A stretch of DNA of 64,000 nt from Clostridium merdae. Lineage in GTDB: Bacteria > Bacillota > Clostridia > Oscillospirales > Acutalibacteraceae. The stretch covers positions 1 through 64,000 of the forward strand of contig NZ_FXLN01000004.1 of the NCBI RefSeq assembly GCF_900176635.1, read 5' to 3'. The notes under the pieces were generated by a model. It saw nothing but the letters and a program-made list of their open reading frames with translations, was not told the origin of the DNA and searched no databases. Of the stretch, positions 17,005-25,921 are shown piece after piece; within the stretch, counting starts at the first letter, position 1, and each line of letters opens with the position of its first letter. Made by a program: the position numbers and the translations under genes.

Positions 17005-17385
17005 TTAAGAGGGTCTCCGTGCCGGCGCCTTGGCGGTGAAATTTACAGTGAGGTTCTTCCAATAATTTTCACTGCCTTGCTGTGTTAGCATTTCGTCTCC
17101 AACGTTGGCAAAGTATGCAGTAAAGGTGTAGTTCCCTGATTCGTCTGGGACGGTCACAATGTGGAATTCTACTGGTTCAGTAAGTTTATCCCACAGCTTT
17201 TGATATACCTTTTTTTCGACGGCGGTGCTACGAGCCAGTTTTAACTGGTAGTTAAAATAAACTCCTATCAGCTTGCGCTGCAGGTTGCCGTCCTCTGTAC
17301 GCTTTGCATACTTATCTAAAAACTCGGCAGTGCGCTTTAGACTGACAATAGGAATATCAAATTTTACTCCGTCGATTATAATCAT
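17005..17385 (-). CDS. phage distal tail-region protein
   Basis: A 126-residue protein immediately after the tape measure gene, sharing its stop/start region. It starts M-I-I-I-D-G-V-K-F-D-I-P and contains R-T-A-E-F-L-D-K-Y-A. Small proteins of this kind follow tape measures in many Clostridia prophages and probably act as a distal tail (Dit-like) component. No named family is recognised with certainty. Confidence 0.7.
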   Translation of the reverse strand: MIIIDGVKFDIPIVSLKRTAEFLDKYAKRTEDGNLQRKLIGVYFNYQLKLARSTAVEKKVYQKLWDKLTEPVEFHIVTVPDESGNYTFTAYFANVGDEMLTQQGSENYWKNLTVNFTAKAPARRPS

Positions 17386-20023
17386 TAGCGACCGCCTCCT
17401 GTTGCAAATGCTGGGCCTACTCGGCTGCTTTCCTGTTCAATTTCAAATTTCATCCACTTGACCAGCCCTGCGTTATCTCCTGAAGCAATAATATTAACTT
17501 GTGGCTGAATATTGAGCTTGTCAATTTCACTCGCTACGATGCTGCGAATCAAGTCTGCTGGGGCTTCGATATTTGTACCGCTGCGCTGGTCACCGAGGAT
17601 GGCAGCGAACTCTGCACGCGGGGGAATGACGGCACCGGTAGCAAGACGAGGAATGGCTACTTTGCCGACTGTTGGAATATTAAAGCCAAACTTAATGCCG
17701 CCGATTTTGGGTATTTCTTTCGGGACATCAATATGGATAGAGTTAAGCGCCTCAATAATTTTGTTGACTCCACCAATAAAGGAGTTTACAAAACCCTCCA
17801 CCATACCGATCATAGCGTTTATGGAACCTTTAAAACCATTTTCGATTGGCTCAATTACATGCTCAGAAAACCACTTTGAAACATTCTGCCATACTCCGGA
17901 AATTGACTTCCAAGCGTTCCCTGCTGCAGTGGATATTCCTGTCCACAAGCCAATAAAAAACTTGCTGATGGGCTGTACGACGTTGGTATTAAACCATCCG
18001 CCTGCAAAAGCCCACGCGTTTTTAATCCAGTCCCATGCGGCAGCACCTGCGGCTTTGACCTGGTCCCAGTGAGTAATCAGCAGGTATACGATGGCAATTA
18101 GCGCTGCGATAGCTGCCACGACAAGTGTGATGGGTGAGGTAAGCACAGCCAGTGCGGCGTTTAAGAGCCACGTCGCTGCCGTAGCGGCAACAGTAGCCGC
18201 TTGAGATGCCCATGTCGCAATAGTGTCGGCCGCTTTTGCAGCAGTTGTAATGACCCACTCAGCAGCCTGTTTCACCAGTGCACCGGTGGTATTAACAAGA
18301 CTTACTAAAAATTCTTTTGCATACAGCCCTGCAAGATAGATGGTTTCTATCTTATCAGCTACCTTAGCACCCGTGACAGCCCACAAGCCTTCTTTCATCT
18401 TTCCGAGGATTCCGACCATGCCGCCAGCGTTCGTGACAAACGCTAATAGATCTGCCACCTTCCACGCGGCGAAAAACAGTCCAACTGTTACAGTCATGTC
18501 TTGCACGAGTCCCTGATTTTTCTTAATCCAATCAGATACTCCCAGTAAAGCATTTTTTATATCAGTCAGTACCGTAACTATAAAGCCGCCTGTCCAAGCG
18601 GCCAGAGGCTTTAAAAAATTGTCAAACAACCATAGAGCTCCGGGTTTTAAGGCATCAATAACGGCGCTGAGTACCTCTACTGCACCAGCCAGTATACCTA
18701 AAAAGGCAGGTAATACGTCCTCGATAGTCCATTTTGCAAGAGGCACAAAAATATTTATATATGCCCATTCCAATCCTGAAAAAAGAGTTTTTCCCAAAGG
18801 TTTTACGGCGTCCGCAAGGCCACTAAGTGCTTTTTTAAGGTTAGTAAAGTCAATTGCTTGCAAAGGGGTGAAGATACGTTTTAGTTCATCTACCGCAGCC
18901 TGTACCGCTGGACTGATAGTAACACCAGCACCAATCTCCTGACCTCCGATGGGATCTATTGCTGCACCACCGGAAACGTCGGGGGTAGAAGCATCTGCTG
19001 ACGAGCTGCCAGAAGCCGTATCCTGCTGCAAAACATTTAATTCATCAAATCCCGCAAGCGCCCCATCCGCGGCCTTGCCAGCCTTTTTGGTTGCGTCTGC
19101 CAGTTTGTTTTGAGCCTTGGCGGCATCATTGGACGATGTGGCTATGTTGGATGCGGTATTAGCTACAGATTGCTGCTGTGATGCCTGACGGCCAAACAGT
19201 GCAGTTGTAACTTGGGCAAAGAGATTCGCCACACGGGTGAGGGCTGAGATGATAGCGTTCAGACCGGGGAGCACCGCGCTAGCTATCGGGATTAAGGCTT
19301 TGCCGACCGCGACTTTCAGGTTGTTGAAATTAAATCCCAGCTGCTGAACTTGCCCGGAATAAGTACCGGTAAGCTTAGCGGCGTCGCCTACCTGAAAGCG
19401 GGTTTCTTCCATGATACCGAGATATTCCGCTTGGATTTTCTGCTGTTTTGTAAGGTTGTTGGTAGTTACGCCGATACTCTTGGCGTAGTCCTCCCACATC
19501 TTAGCGACGTTTTTTGTTACACCTGCATTGTCGACCAGAATTGAGTTCTCGTTTTTCAGCCCTTCCGTTGCGGTCGAAACTGCATCGCCGAGGGAATAGC
19601 TGGCCTGCCGTCCGAATGCAGCGGAATCCTTTAATGCCTGTAAGGTGTCCTGAATCTGCGGGTCGGTGTAACCGCGGGACGCCAGATTTTTGTACGCTGT
19701 GATGGCGTTCGTGGCCGGAATTAGGCCGTCGGCCGTGTACCGCTGAATAAAGGCCTGCGCCGCCTTAAAGCTTCTCCCTTGTCCCTCAAGAATACTTTGC
19801 AGGCCAAGCAGCGCATTGGATAGTTCGGTTGCAGCACTTACCGAAGACTTGCCAAAATTAACAATTGAGGCAATACCAAAGGCGATACCGACAGCCGCAG
19901 CAAGTTTTTTAAGGAAGCAGTGATTCCGTCCAGACCGTTGCTGATGCCCTTAATTCCTTGGTTAAATCCAGCGCTGTCTATTTTGGTATTAATATTAATG
20001 CTGCCATCGTAGCCCATTGCCAA
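17385..20023 (-). CDS. phage tail tape measure protein, interrupted by a -1 frame change
   Basis: The tape measure sets tail length. Its N-terminal part (start TTG 20023, AGGTG seven bases upstream; N-I-N-T-K-I-D-S-A-G-F) is in one frame that stops at 19838 after 61 codons. The rest (from about 19905 to 17385) is in the -1 frame and has no start of its own near the junction. It carries long Ala-rich helices, several membrane-like segments (V-L-T-S-P-I-T-L-V-V-A-A-I-A-A-L-I) and W-x-x-I repeats. The frames meet at A AAA AAC (19910-19904). Joined, they give about 879 residues and the natural reading S-L-K-(K/N)-L-A-A-A-V-G. Either programmed -1 frameshifting or loss of one A from a run of seven explains it. 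Confidence 0.85.
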
Positions 20024-20062
20024 AGCGTATCACCTACCTTTACAAATAAAACAGCCCGAGCG

Positions 20063-20632
20063 TCACTGCCCGAGCTGTGCCATAAAATTATTGATTGTAG
20101 CCTGTTCTTCCGTGGTGTAAATCTCCGGCAGGTCAACAACTTCCCGCATAGAGTAGTACCACTCTTTTTCTTCTTTGGTGAGTTTACCTTTTGCTTTTTG
20201 CTTGCGTAGGTAAATCAGCCGACTGAAAAAGCATTCTTCCGGCAAATCCAGAAACATATAGGAAAAGCGCCACCAGTGTAAATCTGCTGAGAATAGGTCT
20301 ATGTGATAGGCTTGTTCAATGGCTGCCATGATGTACCGCGCATCTTGTGACCAGCTGTAATACCGGGTACTGTCTTCATCACCGGAGTCATTGCCAGTGG
20401 ATTCTTGCCCGCAATTCAGAAACTTCACGGCCAGCTCGGAGGCGCGACGAGCATCCGGCGGAACAATGGGGTATAGTAGCTGTAACATAACGGTTTGCTT
20501 TTCAAATCCGGTTAATTCGGGGTCTTCGAATGCCGTCATGATTTGCAAGCAAGTGCGGTAATCAGTGTTCAACGTGTATTCTGTGCCGTCGATTTCCACA
20601 GCGGTTGGCAGGCCGTCAATCAGGACGTTCAT
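20063..20632 (-). CDS. Gp15-family tail assembly chaperone
   Basis: A 189-residue protein of the bacteriophage Gp15 family (V-L-I-D-G-L-P-T-A-V-E-I-D-G, then N-T-D-Y-R-T-C-L-Q-I). It lies directly before the tape measure, where tail assembly chaperones are coded. Its start overlaps the previous stop by four bases (ATGA), so it is translationally coupled. The C-terminal half has R-K-Q-K-A-K-G-K-L and W-Y-Y-S-M-R-E segments. Confidence 0.85.
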   Translation of the reverse strand: MNVLIDGLPTAVEIDGTEYTLNTDYRTCLQIMTAFEDPELTGFEKQTVMLQLLYPIVPPDARRASELAVKFLNCGQESTGNDSGDEDSTRYYSWSQDARYIMAAIEQAYHIDLFSADLHWWRFSYMFLDLPEECFFSRLIYLRKQKAKGKLTKEEKEWYYSMREVVDLPEIYTTEEQATINNFMAQLGQ

Positions 20633-21069
20633 TTTAGCACGTTCCGGTAGGACGCAGGCGGTGCGGTATACTTGCTAACCTGCTTTTCCCGCGCTTTCTG
20701 TACAAATGGCGTAATTCCCTCGAAAAACTGCTCGAACATATCCAGTGTATTAGCCTCGCCAAAAGCAGCCTGACTGGTTCCGGCTCCAAATACATTGTCA
20801 ATCTTTTCCCGTAGAAAGGCAGAGGTTTCACGCAGCAGGCCGAGAGCGCTTCCGAGATTTTTCGGAATGTCGAACGCACCCACCTCGGTGTTCTCCTGCA
20901 AAGCCTCTGCTTTCTGTCGGTACTCTTTTTCTTTTTCCTCAAATTCTCCCAATAAGTTATAGAAGCGTTCGACAAAGGAAATGTCGGTGGGATTAAAAGT
21001 AATCACCCGGTTCGGGTCATCGTTGACGCATAGCCGGATTTCGCCAGTGTTGATATGCAAACTTTGCAT
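20629..21069 (-). CDS. tail assembly protein upstream of Gp15
   Basis: A 146-residue protein between the major tail protein and the Gp15 gene. It has N-terminal beta strands, then a long charged helix (EFEEKEKEYRQKAEALQE) and a second helical part. The position matches the first of the two tail chaperone genes; the family is seen in many Clostridia prophages without an assigned activity. It shares one base with the gene before and four with the gene after. Confidence 0.75.
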   Translation of the reverse strand: MQSLHINTGEIRLCVNDDPNRVITFNPTDISFVERFYNLLGEFEEKEKEYRQKAEALQENTEVGAFDIPKNLGSALGLLRETSAFLREKIDNVFGAGTSQAAFGEANTLDMFEQFFEGITPFVQKAREKQVSKYTAPPASYRNVLK

Positions 21070-21569
21070 TACTCTCCACCTCCGGATACGGTAGCCGTAA
21101 AGGTTTTTGTGGTTGGGTCAAAAGTTCCAATAACCGGGTCCCCGACCATGTTCACGGTGTAGTTAATTTCCACCGATTTACCACCATCACCGCCGAAGTC
21201 GTCAACCTGAATAGATACCGTATTTTTCTCCGCGGGGTATTTTCCCCCTACAGGCGTTTCATACAGGTCTACCATAACAATATCGGTACGGGCGGCATCA
21301 AGCACCGCACGCTTTTTACGGAGGCCATTTACATAGTCAAACACCGGGTCGCCTAAGATTGCGGTCTGTTGAGTAGGAATGGTGGGCTTGTAGCTTTCTA
21401 CATCGGTAGTGCCGCTATCTTGGCTTACATAGGTTTCATCGGAGGTTTCAGGGTTATAATCCACTTTATGGCTGGTAATGCCTTCGCCCATTAGAGCGTA
21501 AGTAGCAGTTTCTTTTGGGGTTGTATTCAAGAAGATTGCAAATAGCGATCTTTTGATTTTTCCTGCCAT
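21069..21569 (-). CDS. phage major tail protein
   Basis: A 166-residue tail tube protein. It has typical features: N-terminal A-G-K-I-K-R-S-L-F-A-I-F-L-N, Y-K-P-T-I-P-T-Q-Q mid-block, a D-V-Y/D-F-V-N-G-L-R-K-K-R helix, and a C-terminal beta domain ending with V-S-G-G-G. I start at ATG 21569 with AAAGGA seven bases upstream; the ATG at 21578 would overlap the ribosome site. Confidence 0.8.
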   Translation of the reverse strand: MAGKIKRSLFAIFLNTTPKETATYALMGEGITSHKVDYNPETSDETYVSQDSGTTDVESYKPTIPTQQTAILGDPVFDYVNGLRKKRAVLDAARTDIVMVDLYETPVGGKYPAEKNTVSIQVDDFGGDGGKSVEINYTVNMVGDPVIGTFDPTTKTFTATVSGGGE

Positions 21570-21574
21570 GTATA

Positions 21575-22003
21575 TCATCCTTTCGTTTGGGTGTAAGTCA
21601 TCTTACAAATAATCTGGTATATTGCGGTCTGGTCGTTTTCGTCGCGCTGGTAAAGGTAGCCCCACGAGGTCGCTTCAATGGATTCTGCTATCTTTTTCGT
21701 TCCGAGGTCAGGCAGAGTATCATTGTCCGACTGGTCCTCAAGCCAGTCGGCAAAATCTTCATAAAATCCAGTGTTAGCGATTCGGGTAATATCATCTATG
21801 GACGCCTCGCGAGAAAGCAACATGAAAGGAAACTCACGCGTTTTATTCCCGGCTAAATCCTGCGATAGAATACGGGCGCCGGGCAGGGTATCAATGCTGT
21901 AATTGACCGCGCCGGGCTCCAGCCCGTCGACGTGCAAATCAGCGAAAGAGTTAAGAGCGGGGCAGGTGGAGATATAAGCCTGTAAAGATTCAATGATACT
22001 CAT
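21575..22003 (-). CDS. phage minor capsid / tail terminator-type protein
   Basis: A 142-residue protein, first of three small genes between connector and major tail protein. It looks like the family often named minor capsid protein from bacteriophage (I-S-T-C-P-A-L near residue 12, then R-E-F-P-F-M-L-L-S-R-E and Y-L-Y-Q-R-D-E-N-D-Q-T). By gene order it should be the tail completion/terminator protein. It overlaps the upstream gene by four bases. Confidence 0.75.
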   Translation of the reverse strand: MSIIESLQAYISTCPALNSFADLHVDGLEPGAVNYSIDTLPGARILSQDLAGNKTREFPFMLLSREASIDDITRIANTGFYEDFADWLEDQSDNDTLPDLGTKKIAESIEATSWGYLYQRDENDQTAIYQIICKMTYTQTKG

Positions 22004-22398
22004 TTGCCACCACCTCCTGCCATCCTTTTTGCACCGTTCACAATCTGCGTGCCATGGACTGCCTTCATCCGCTCAAACCAATATGCGCCGCGTTGCCGAT
22101 CATCTGGTCGGCTCGTCGCAGTGTTATAGTACCGATTTCGAGCATAAGGGGCAATCCAGCTAACATGACCACTACCGACTACAGTACCAAGCTGGCCAGA
22201 CTTAATCAGCATGCTAGACCGTATGGGGATAAGTGGGGTGGAGAGGCGCAGTACCTCACTGTCAACGTACTGCTGAGCGCGAGAATACTGCCCCGGCCAT
22301 TTGTTTTTAAAACTTGTGCTCCACACAAGCTGAGCCCTACCAGCTTTAGTGATGATGATTTCTCCGCGCGGGGTTTTAATCTCGGAACCATCCATCAT
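22000..22398 (-). CDS. phage minor capsid protein (head completion)
   Basis: A 132-residue protein resembling the minor capsid protein 2 / gp10-like group. It has an R-G-E-I-I-I-T-K-A-G-R-A helix, P-L-I-P-I-R-S-S-M-L-I-K-S-G-Q-L and Y-A-R-N-R-Y-Y-N blocks. These proteins sit at the head-tail junction. It overlaps both neighbours by four bases, so the set is co-translated. Confidence 0.75.
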   Translation of the reverse strand: MMDGSEIKTPRGEIIITKAGRAQLVWSTSFKNKWPGQYSRAQQYVDSEVLRLSTPLIPIRSSMLIKSGQLGTVVGSGHVSWIAPYARNRYYNTATSRPDDRQRGAYWFERMKAVHGTQIVNGAKRMAGGGGK

Positions 22399-22787
22399 TT
22401 ACCACCTACTTCCCAGTGCTGCAAGGAGCCGAAATCGCAGGTTGTGACACTTGTAATAGACAAAGCATCGTAATTCTGTGTCAGTTCCGAAATGGATCCA
22501 CCGGGAACCGGTGCAAAAGAACACTCACCTTTTACAATAAAGTCCTTGGGCTTAGTTTGCATCGTCCATGAACCGGCAGGCGCTATCTGATAGTCTGCGG
22601 GCAGCTTATACACTGCGTCGCCAGAATCAACATCAAATGGGATAAACACTCGCACACTATCCACAGCAGCCGAGCCGCTCTTATTGACGTTTTTTGCCTT
22701 GGTATCTTCCCAGAGGACGCCGCGCAGGACGGTACGGTTGTACCCAGCCTTGGTGTAGTTGTAGAGTGTTATGGTGTGGGGAAACAT
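22395..22787 (-). CDS. phage minor capsid / head-tail joining protein
   Basis: A 130-residue beta-rich protein (P-H-T-I-T-L-Y-N-Y-T, then V-R-V-F-I-P-F-D, W-T-M-Q-T-K-P-K-D-F-I-V-K-G). It matches the minor capsid protein 1-type pattern. It overlaps the preceding connector gene by 19 bases. Confidence 0.72.
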   Translation of the reverse strand: MFPHTITLYNYTKAGYNRTVLRGVLWEDTKAKNVNKSGSAAVDSVRVFIPFDVDSGDAVYKLPADYQIAPAGSWTMQTKPKDFIVKGECSFAPVPGGSISELTQNYDALSITSVTTCDFGSLQHWEVGGK

Positions 22788-23143
22788 CTATCCACCCCCG
22801 CATACATAAGGCCAGTGCCCGCTAGGTATATGTCAACCGCTTGCGATATCCTAGTTCGCTCATCTAAACCGAGAGCGTTCGGATTAAGGTAGCTCACTGA
22901 CCAGCTGCCAACATTTTCACTTGATTTTGCAGTGCCGGAACGCTCTTTTTCAAGCTGCTGAATTACTTCCGCTGCGACGCAGGTTGCATCCTTGATTTCT
23001 TCGCGGCCCGCATCAGCCCTGCCGAACGTAATCGCTCGGACATAGGCCGATGCCTTAACTGCCAGACTGGGGAAATCAGCCTCACTGACGGCGTTGCCGT
23101 GGAAGCTGTTCTGATAATATGTGTAATCAGCAAACGCCGTCAT
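22769..23143 (-). CDS. phage head-tail connector protein
   Basis: A 124-residue helical protein right after the major capsid gene. It begins F-A-D-Y-T-Y-Y-Q, then has an A-S-A-Y-V-R-A-I-T-F-G-R helix and V-A-A-E-V-I-Q-Q-L, the pattern of gp6-like connectors that bind under the portal. Order and size support this. Confidence 0.75.
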   Translation of the reverse strand: MTAFADYTYYQNSFHGNAVSEADFPSLAVKASAYVRAITFGRADAGREEIKDATCVAAEVIQQLEKERSGTAKSSENVGSWSVSYLNPNALGLDERTRISQAVDIYLAGTGLMYAGVDRCFPTP

Positions 23144-23155
23144 AAAACTGCCTCC

Positions 23156-24193
23156 TTAACCGTTTGTGATAAGCGCTGCCATTGGAATAGCTTTCGGGTC
23201 GAACTTAATCGCCCAGTTTGCAGCAGCCGCGAGCTGTGCATCGGTGGGGGAGCCACTGAAACCGGAAGCGGGGGGGATGAAGCTAAATCCGTTCGGGTGG
23301 AAAGTTTTGCGAGTGCGGGTGTAAAGTGTGTCCTGACCACCATTTTTTGCAGGTTCACGGTATGCCTCAGACGGTACATCGACACGGCCGGGAGCAGTGC
23401 GGATTACGCCGCCACCTAACAGGTAAGTAGTGTACTTGGTCAAATCCTTATTTGCGCCGCTACCACCCACGGAAGCAGTAGGAACGCCATCATCAATAAT
23501 AACGGTATATCCATTCACGGAACCAATTGCAAGGCTACGCTGTACACCATTTGCATCGGTCTGTTTCCAATACTCTAATACTTGGAGGTTTTCTAGTGTT
23601 TTGGCGACGCTGGAGTGCATAATCGCAAGGCTGAATAGAGACTTGTTATCGCCCATAGCTTCAGTAGCAAGGTCGTTCAAATCAGTAATACCAATCTTAT
23701 ACGGCGTCGCGGTGGTGGAGCCAAGGTCAACCACATGGTTATCGTGCCATTTTTTTGCGTGGCCAGATGAGCCGGTCACACCAAATACACCGGATAGGAT
23801 TTTCAGCAACCGCAGTTGGTCTTGTTTCTGCCAGTAGGTTGCAATATTGCGGGTGATGTTTCCCATTGGGTCAGCACCAGTCAGTTCCGCCACAAAGTTG
23901 CGAGCTGTGAAGCCCTTGGCGCGACCAAACACAACACCAGACTGAGAATCGCCACTTGTTTCAGCCGTGTTGATGTCGGTCTGACCATCGTAGTTGTCGG
24001 GGTCACCGCTAAGTACGTTATAAAACGGAATGGTGTAGAAATTACCGTCATTCTGAATCATGGACGCAATCTGGGAATCTTCCACCAGTGCGCCGCTGTT
24101 CAGCATAGCGGTTTTTACAGGGTCTGGAGCTTCACCCCAAGTTTGGTTGAAAAGTTCCTCATCAAACGGGAATCCAAGAAAAGTACCAGGCAT
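23156..24193 (-). CDS. phage major capsid protein
   Basis: A 345-residue coat protein, directly after the scaffold gene. It starts P-G-T-F-L-G-F-P-F-D-E-E and holds an N-F-V-A-E-L-T-G-A-D-P-M motif and a C-terminal H-P-N-G-F-S-F segment followed by L-A-A-A-A-N-W-A, as in the Gp13-type HK97-fold capsids of Clostridia prophages. It forms the icosahedral shell. Confidence 0.87.
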   Translation of the reverse strand: MPGTFLGFPFDEELFNQTWGEAPDPVKTAMLNSGALVEDSQIASMIQNDGNFYTIPFYNVLSGDPDNYDGQTDINTAETSGDSQSGVVFGRAKGFTARNFVAELTGADPMGNITRNIATYWQKQDQLRLLKILSGVFGVTGSSGHAKKWHDNHVVDLGSTTATPYKIGITDLNDLATEAMGDNKSLFSLAIMHSSVAKTLENLQVLEYWKQTDANGVQRSLAIGSVNGYTVIIDDGVPTASVGGSGANKDLTKYTTYLLGGGVIRTAPGRVDVPSEAYREPAKNGGQDTLYTRTRKTFHPNGFSFIPPASGFSGSPTDAQLAAAANWAIKFDPKAIPMAALITNG

Positions 24194-24206
24194 ATGTTGT
24201 TACCTC

Positions 24207-24812
24207 CTATTTCTGTGTCAGCCCTTTGTAGATTTCGGGCTGCTCTGTTTTAATTTTTAATTTCTCCATGTACGACATTTTTGTAAATGCCTCTTTGGTG
24301 ATTTCCGGCAGTGGTGCACCGGTAATTGGTTCAGTAAACTTGGGGGCGGGCTTGCCACTGGCAAACGCACTGGGGTCGTCTGTCTTGGCCTGTGTCAGAA
24401 TATCATCGAACCCGATTAGTTTGCCGCCGTCCAGCTTCAACTGCTTCTCTTTCAGCATAGAAAGAAAAGAGCTCTTTGCAGCCTTTGACGTGAAATTCAC
24501 ATCAGACAGGGCGGCAAGAGCAGCATCGTTGTAATCGCGTTCAGCTAGCTTTTTTTGATAATCGGATTCGGCAGTTTCATACTTCTGCTTCCAGTCGTCT
24601 GCAGCCTGCTGGATTTGCTCCACATTCAGGCCCTTGAACTGTTCGATTTGCTGATTCGCGGCTTCTAGGCGTTCTTTGTAGTCGTCGCGCTCGGTAGTGA
24701 GAGTAATAATAGAAGTTTTCTGCTTTTCGATATCTGCACCGTTCAGCGCCAGAATCTTGTCCAATACATCCTTGTCCTCAATTCCGAGTGCAATAATGTC
24801 TTCTCGTTTCAT
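24207..24812 (-). CDS. phage scaffolding protein (GP20 family)
   Basis: A 201-residue protein of the minor structural GP20 scaffold family: a short N-terminal domain, a long coiled coil (about 30-95, T-T-E-R-D-D-Y-K-E-R-L-E-A-A-N-Q-Q) and a basic C-terminal region. Scaffold proteins direct procapsid assembly and leave before DNA packaging. It is the first gene of the head group left of the moron at 25017. Confidence 0.87.
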   Translation of the reverse strand: MKREDIIALGIEDKDVLDKILALNGADIEKQKTSIITLTTERDDYKERLEAANQQIEQFKGLNVEQIQQAADDWKQKYETAESDYQKKLAERDYNDAALAALSDVNFTSKAAKSSFLSMLKEKQLKLDGGKLIGFDDILTQAKTDDPSAFASGKPAPKFTEPITGAPLPEITKEAFTKMSYMEKLKIKTEQPEIYKGLTQK

Positions 24813-24901
24813 ATAGTTCCTTTCCCGCTACGCTTTTGTACGTGGTTGCATCACCCGCGCCCGTAGTTTTACGACGTCGGGTCGGTCAAAATCTGGGGTA
24901 T

Positions 24902-24938
24902 AAAAACAGCACCTGCAAATTGTAGGTGCTGTTTTTAT
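24902..24938. terminator. bidirectional terminator flanking the moron
   Basis: AAAAACAGCACCT / AGGTGCTGTTTTT perfect hairpin between scaffold and the plus-strand gene at 25017. Read on the minus strand it would stop late transcription coming from the portal side before the scaffold, so the scaffold-capsid group may need its own promoter. Confidence 0.85.
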
Positions 24939-25016
24939 AGAATATTTACTTGAAAAATGTTGAAGTTTGTTATATTTATTAAATAATAGTAATATATAAA
25001 TAAAAAGGAGAAAACA

Positions 25017-25919
25017 ATGCATAAAAATATAATGAAAATAAGGATAAGAGCGAAAGTTAAACAGAAAGAACGTAAAAGGTTAGACAGAGAAAGTATAAGT
25101 TCTTTTTTTGATATTACTGTAAAAGCATTAGCAATATTCTCTACCTTAGCAATTATTCTTTCTGGTTTCTATAAATCAGCATTATATGCTTATTACGGAA
25201 TCGATAACATTTTACTTGAATTTGATGTTCAAGATATATTTGTGACTTCAGTATTAAATCTAATAGTGATAATAGTATGTATCGGAGTTCCTTTTGCCGT
25301 CTGGAAGACATGTAAATCTAAACTTAAATTCCATGAAAAGATGTTATATAACATAGTCTACTTTTTAGTGTACATTGTGTATTTAATTACATGTTTATAC
25401 AACGCAGCAGAATCATTCGCTCTAAATACCGAAAATATTAATTTATTTAACGAGATTAGAAATTTAAATACAAGATGGACTATTATATTTTTTTTGGTTA
25501 GCTTCTTTGGATCTCTTTTTATCTTTTGTGGTATAAAAACAATATGTGATGATAGAAATAACATGGTCTTGATTGCTTTGGGAATAGCATCGTCTCTAAT
25601 TGTCTTTGTTTTGTCATACATTAACATTTTAAATACATTTTTTCGAGTGAATAATTATAATGAAAGCTATAGTACGATTGAAATGGATAAACAGAGCTAT
25701 GTTGTTTTGACTTCTTATAAAGATAACATTATTATTGCACCTTACGTTAAAATTCAAGATTTACATTCAAATTTAAGACATAATTATAAAGAGGTATATG
25801 ATGCTGTCATTTTTACAAATACATATAAAATTGTACCCGTTAATAACAGCACTATTTCTTATACCCATATAGGTTTATGTTATGTTGATAAACATAGTAC
25901 AATAGATACTATGAAATAA
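25017..25919 (+). CDS. membrane protein of unknown function (prophage moron)
   Basis: A 300-residue AT-rich protein on the opposite strand to the head genes. A basic N-terminus is followed by about four transmembrane helices (near 35-55, 75-95, 110-130, 155-175, possibly a fifth near 190-210) and an outer or cytoplasmic domain of about 90 residues. The start ATG 25017 has AAGGAG six bases upstream. A possible promoter is TTGAAA with a TATTTA -10, about 60 bases before. The strand, base composition and own terminator mark it as an independently expressed lysogenic gene, a candidate for superinfection exclusion; no family recognised. Confidence 0.8.
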   Translation: MHKNIMKIRIRAKVKQKERKRLDRESISSFFDITVKALAIFSTLAIILSGFYKSALYAYYGIDNILLEFDVQDIFVTSVLNLIVIIVCIGVPFAVWKTCKSKLKFHEKMLYNIVYFLVYIVYLITCLYNAAESFALNTENINLFNEIRNLNTRWTIIFFLVSFFGSLFIFCGIKTICDDRNNMVLIALGIASSLIVFVLSYINILNTFFRVNNYNESYSTIEMDKQSYVVLTSYKDNIIIAPYVKIQDLHSNLRHNYKEVYDAVIFTNTYKIVPVNNSTISYTHIGLCYVDKHSTIDTMK

Positions 25920-25921
25920 CA

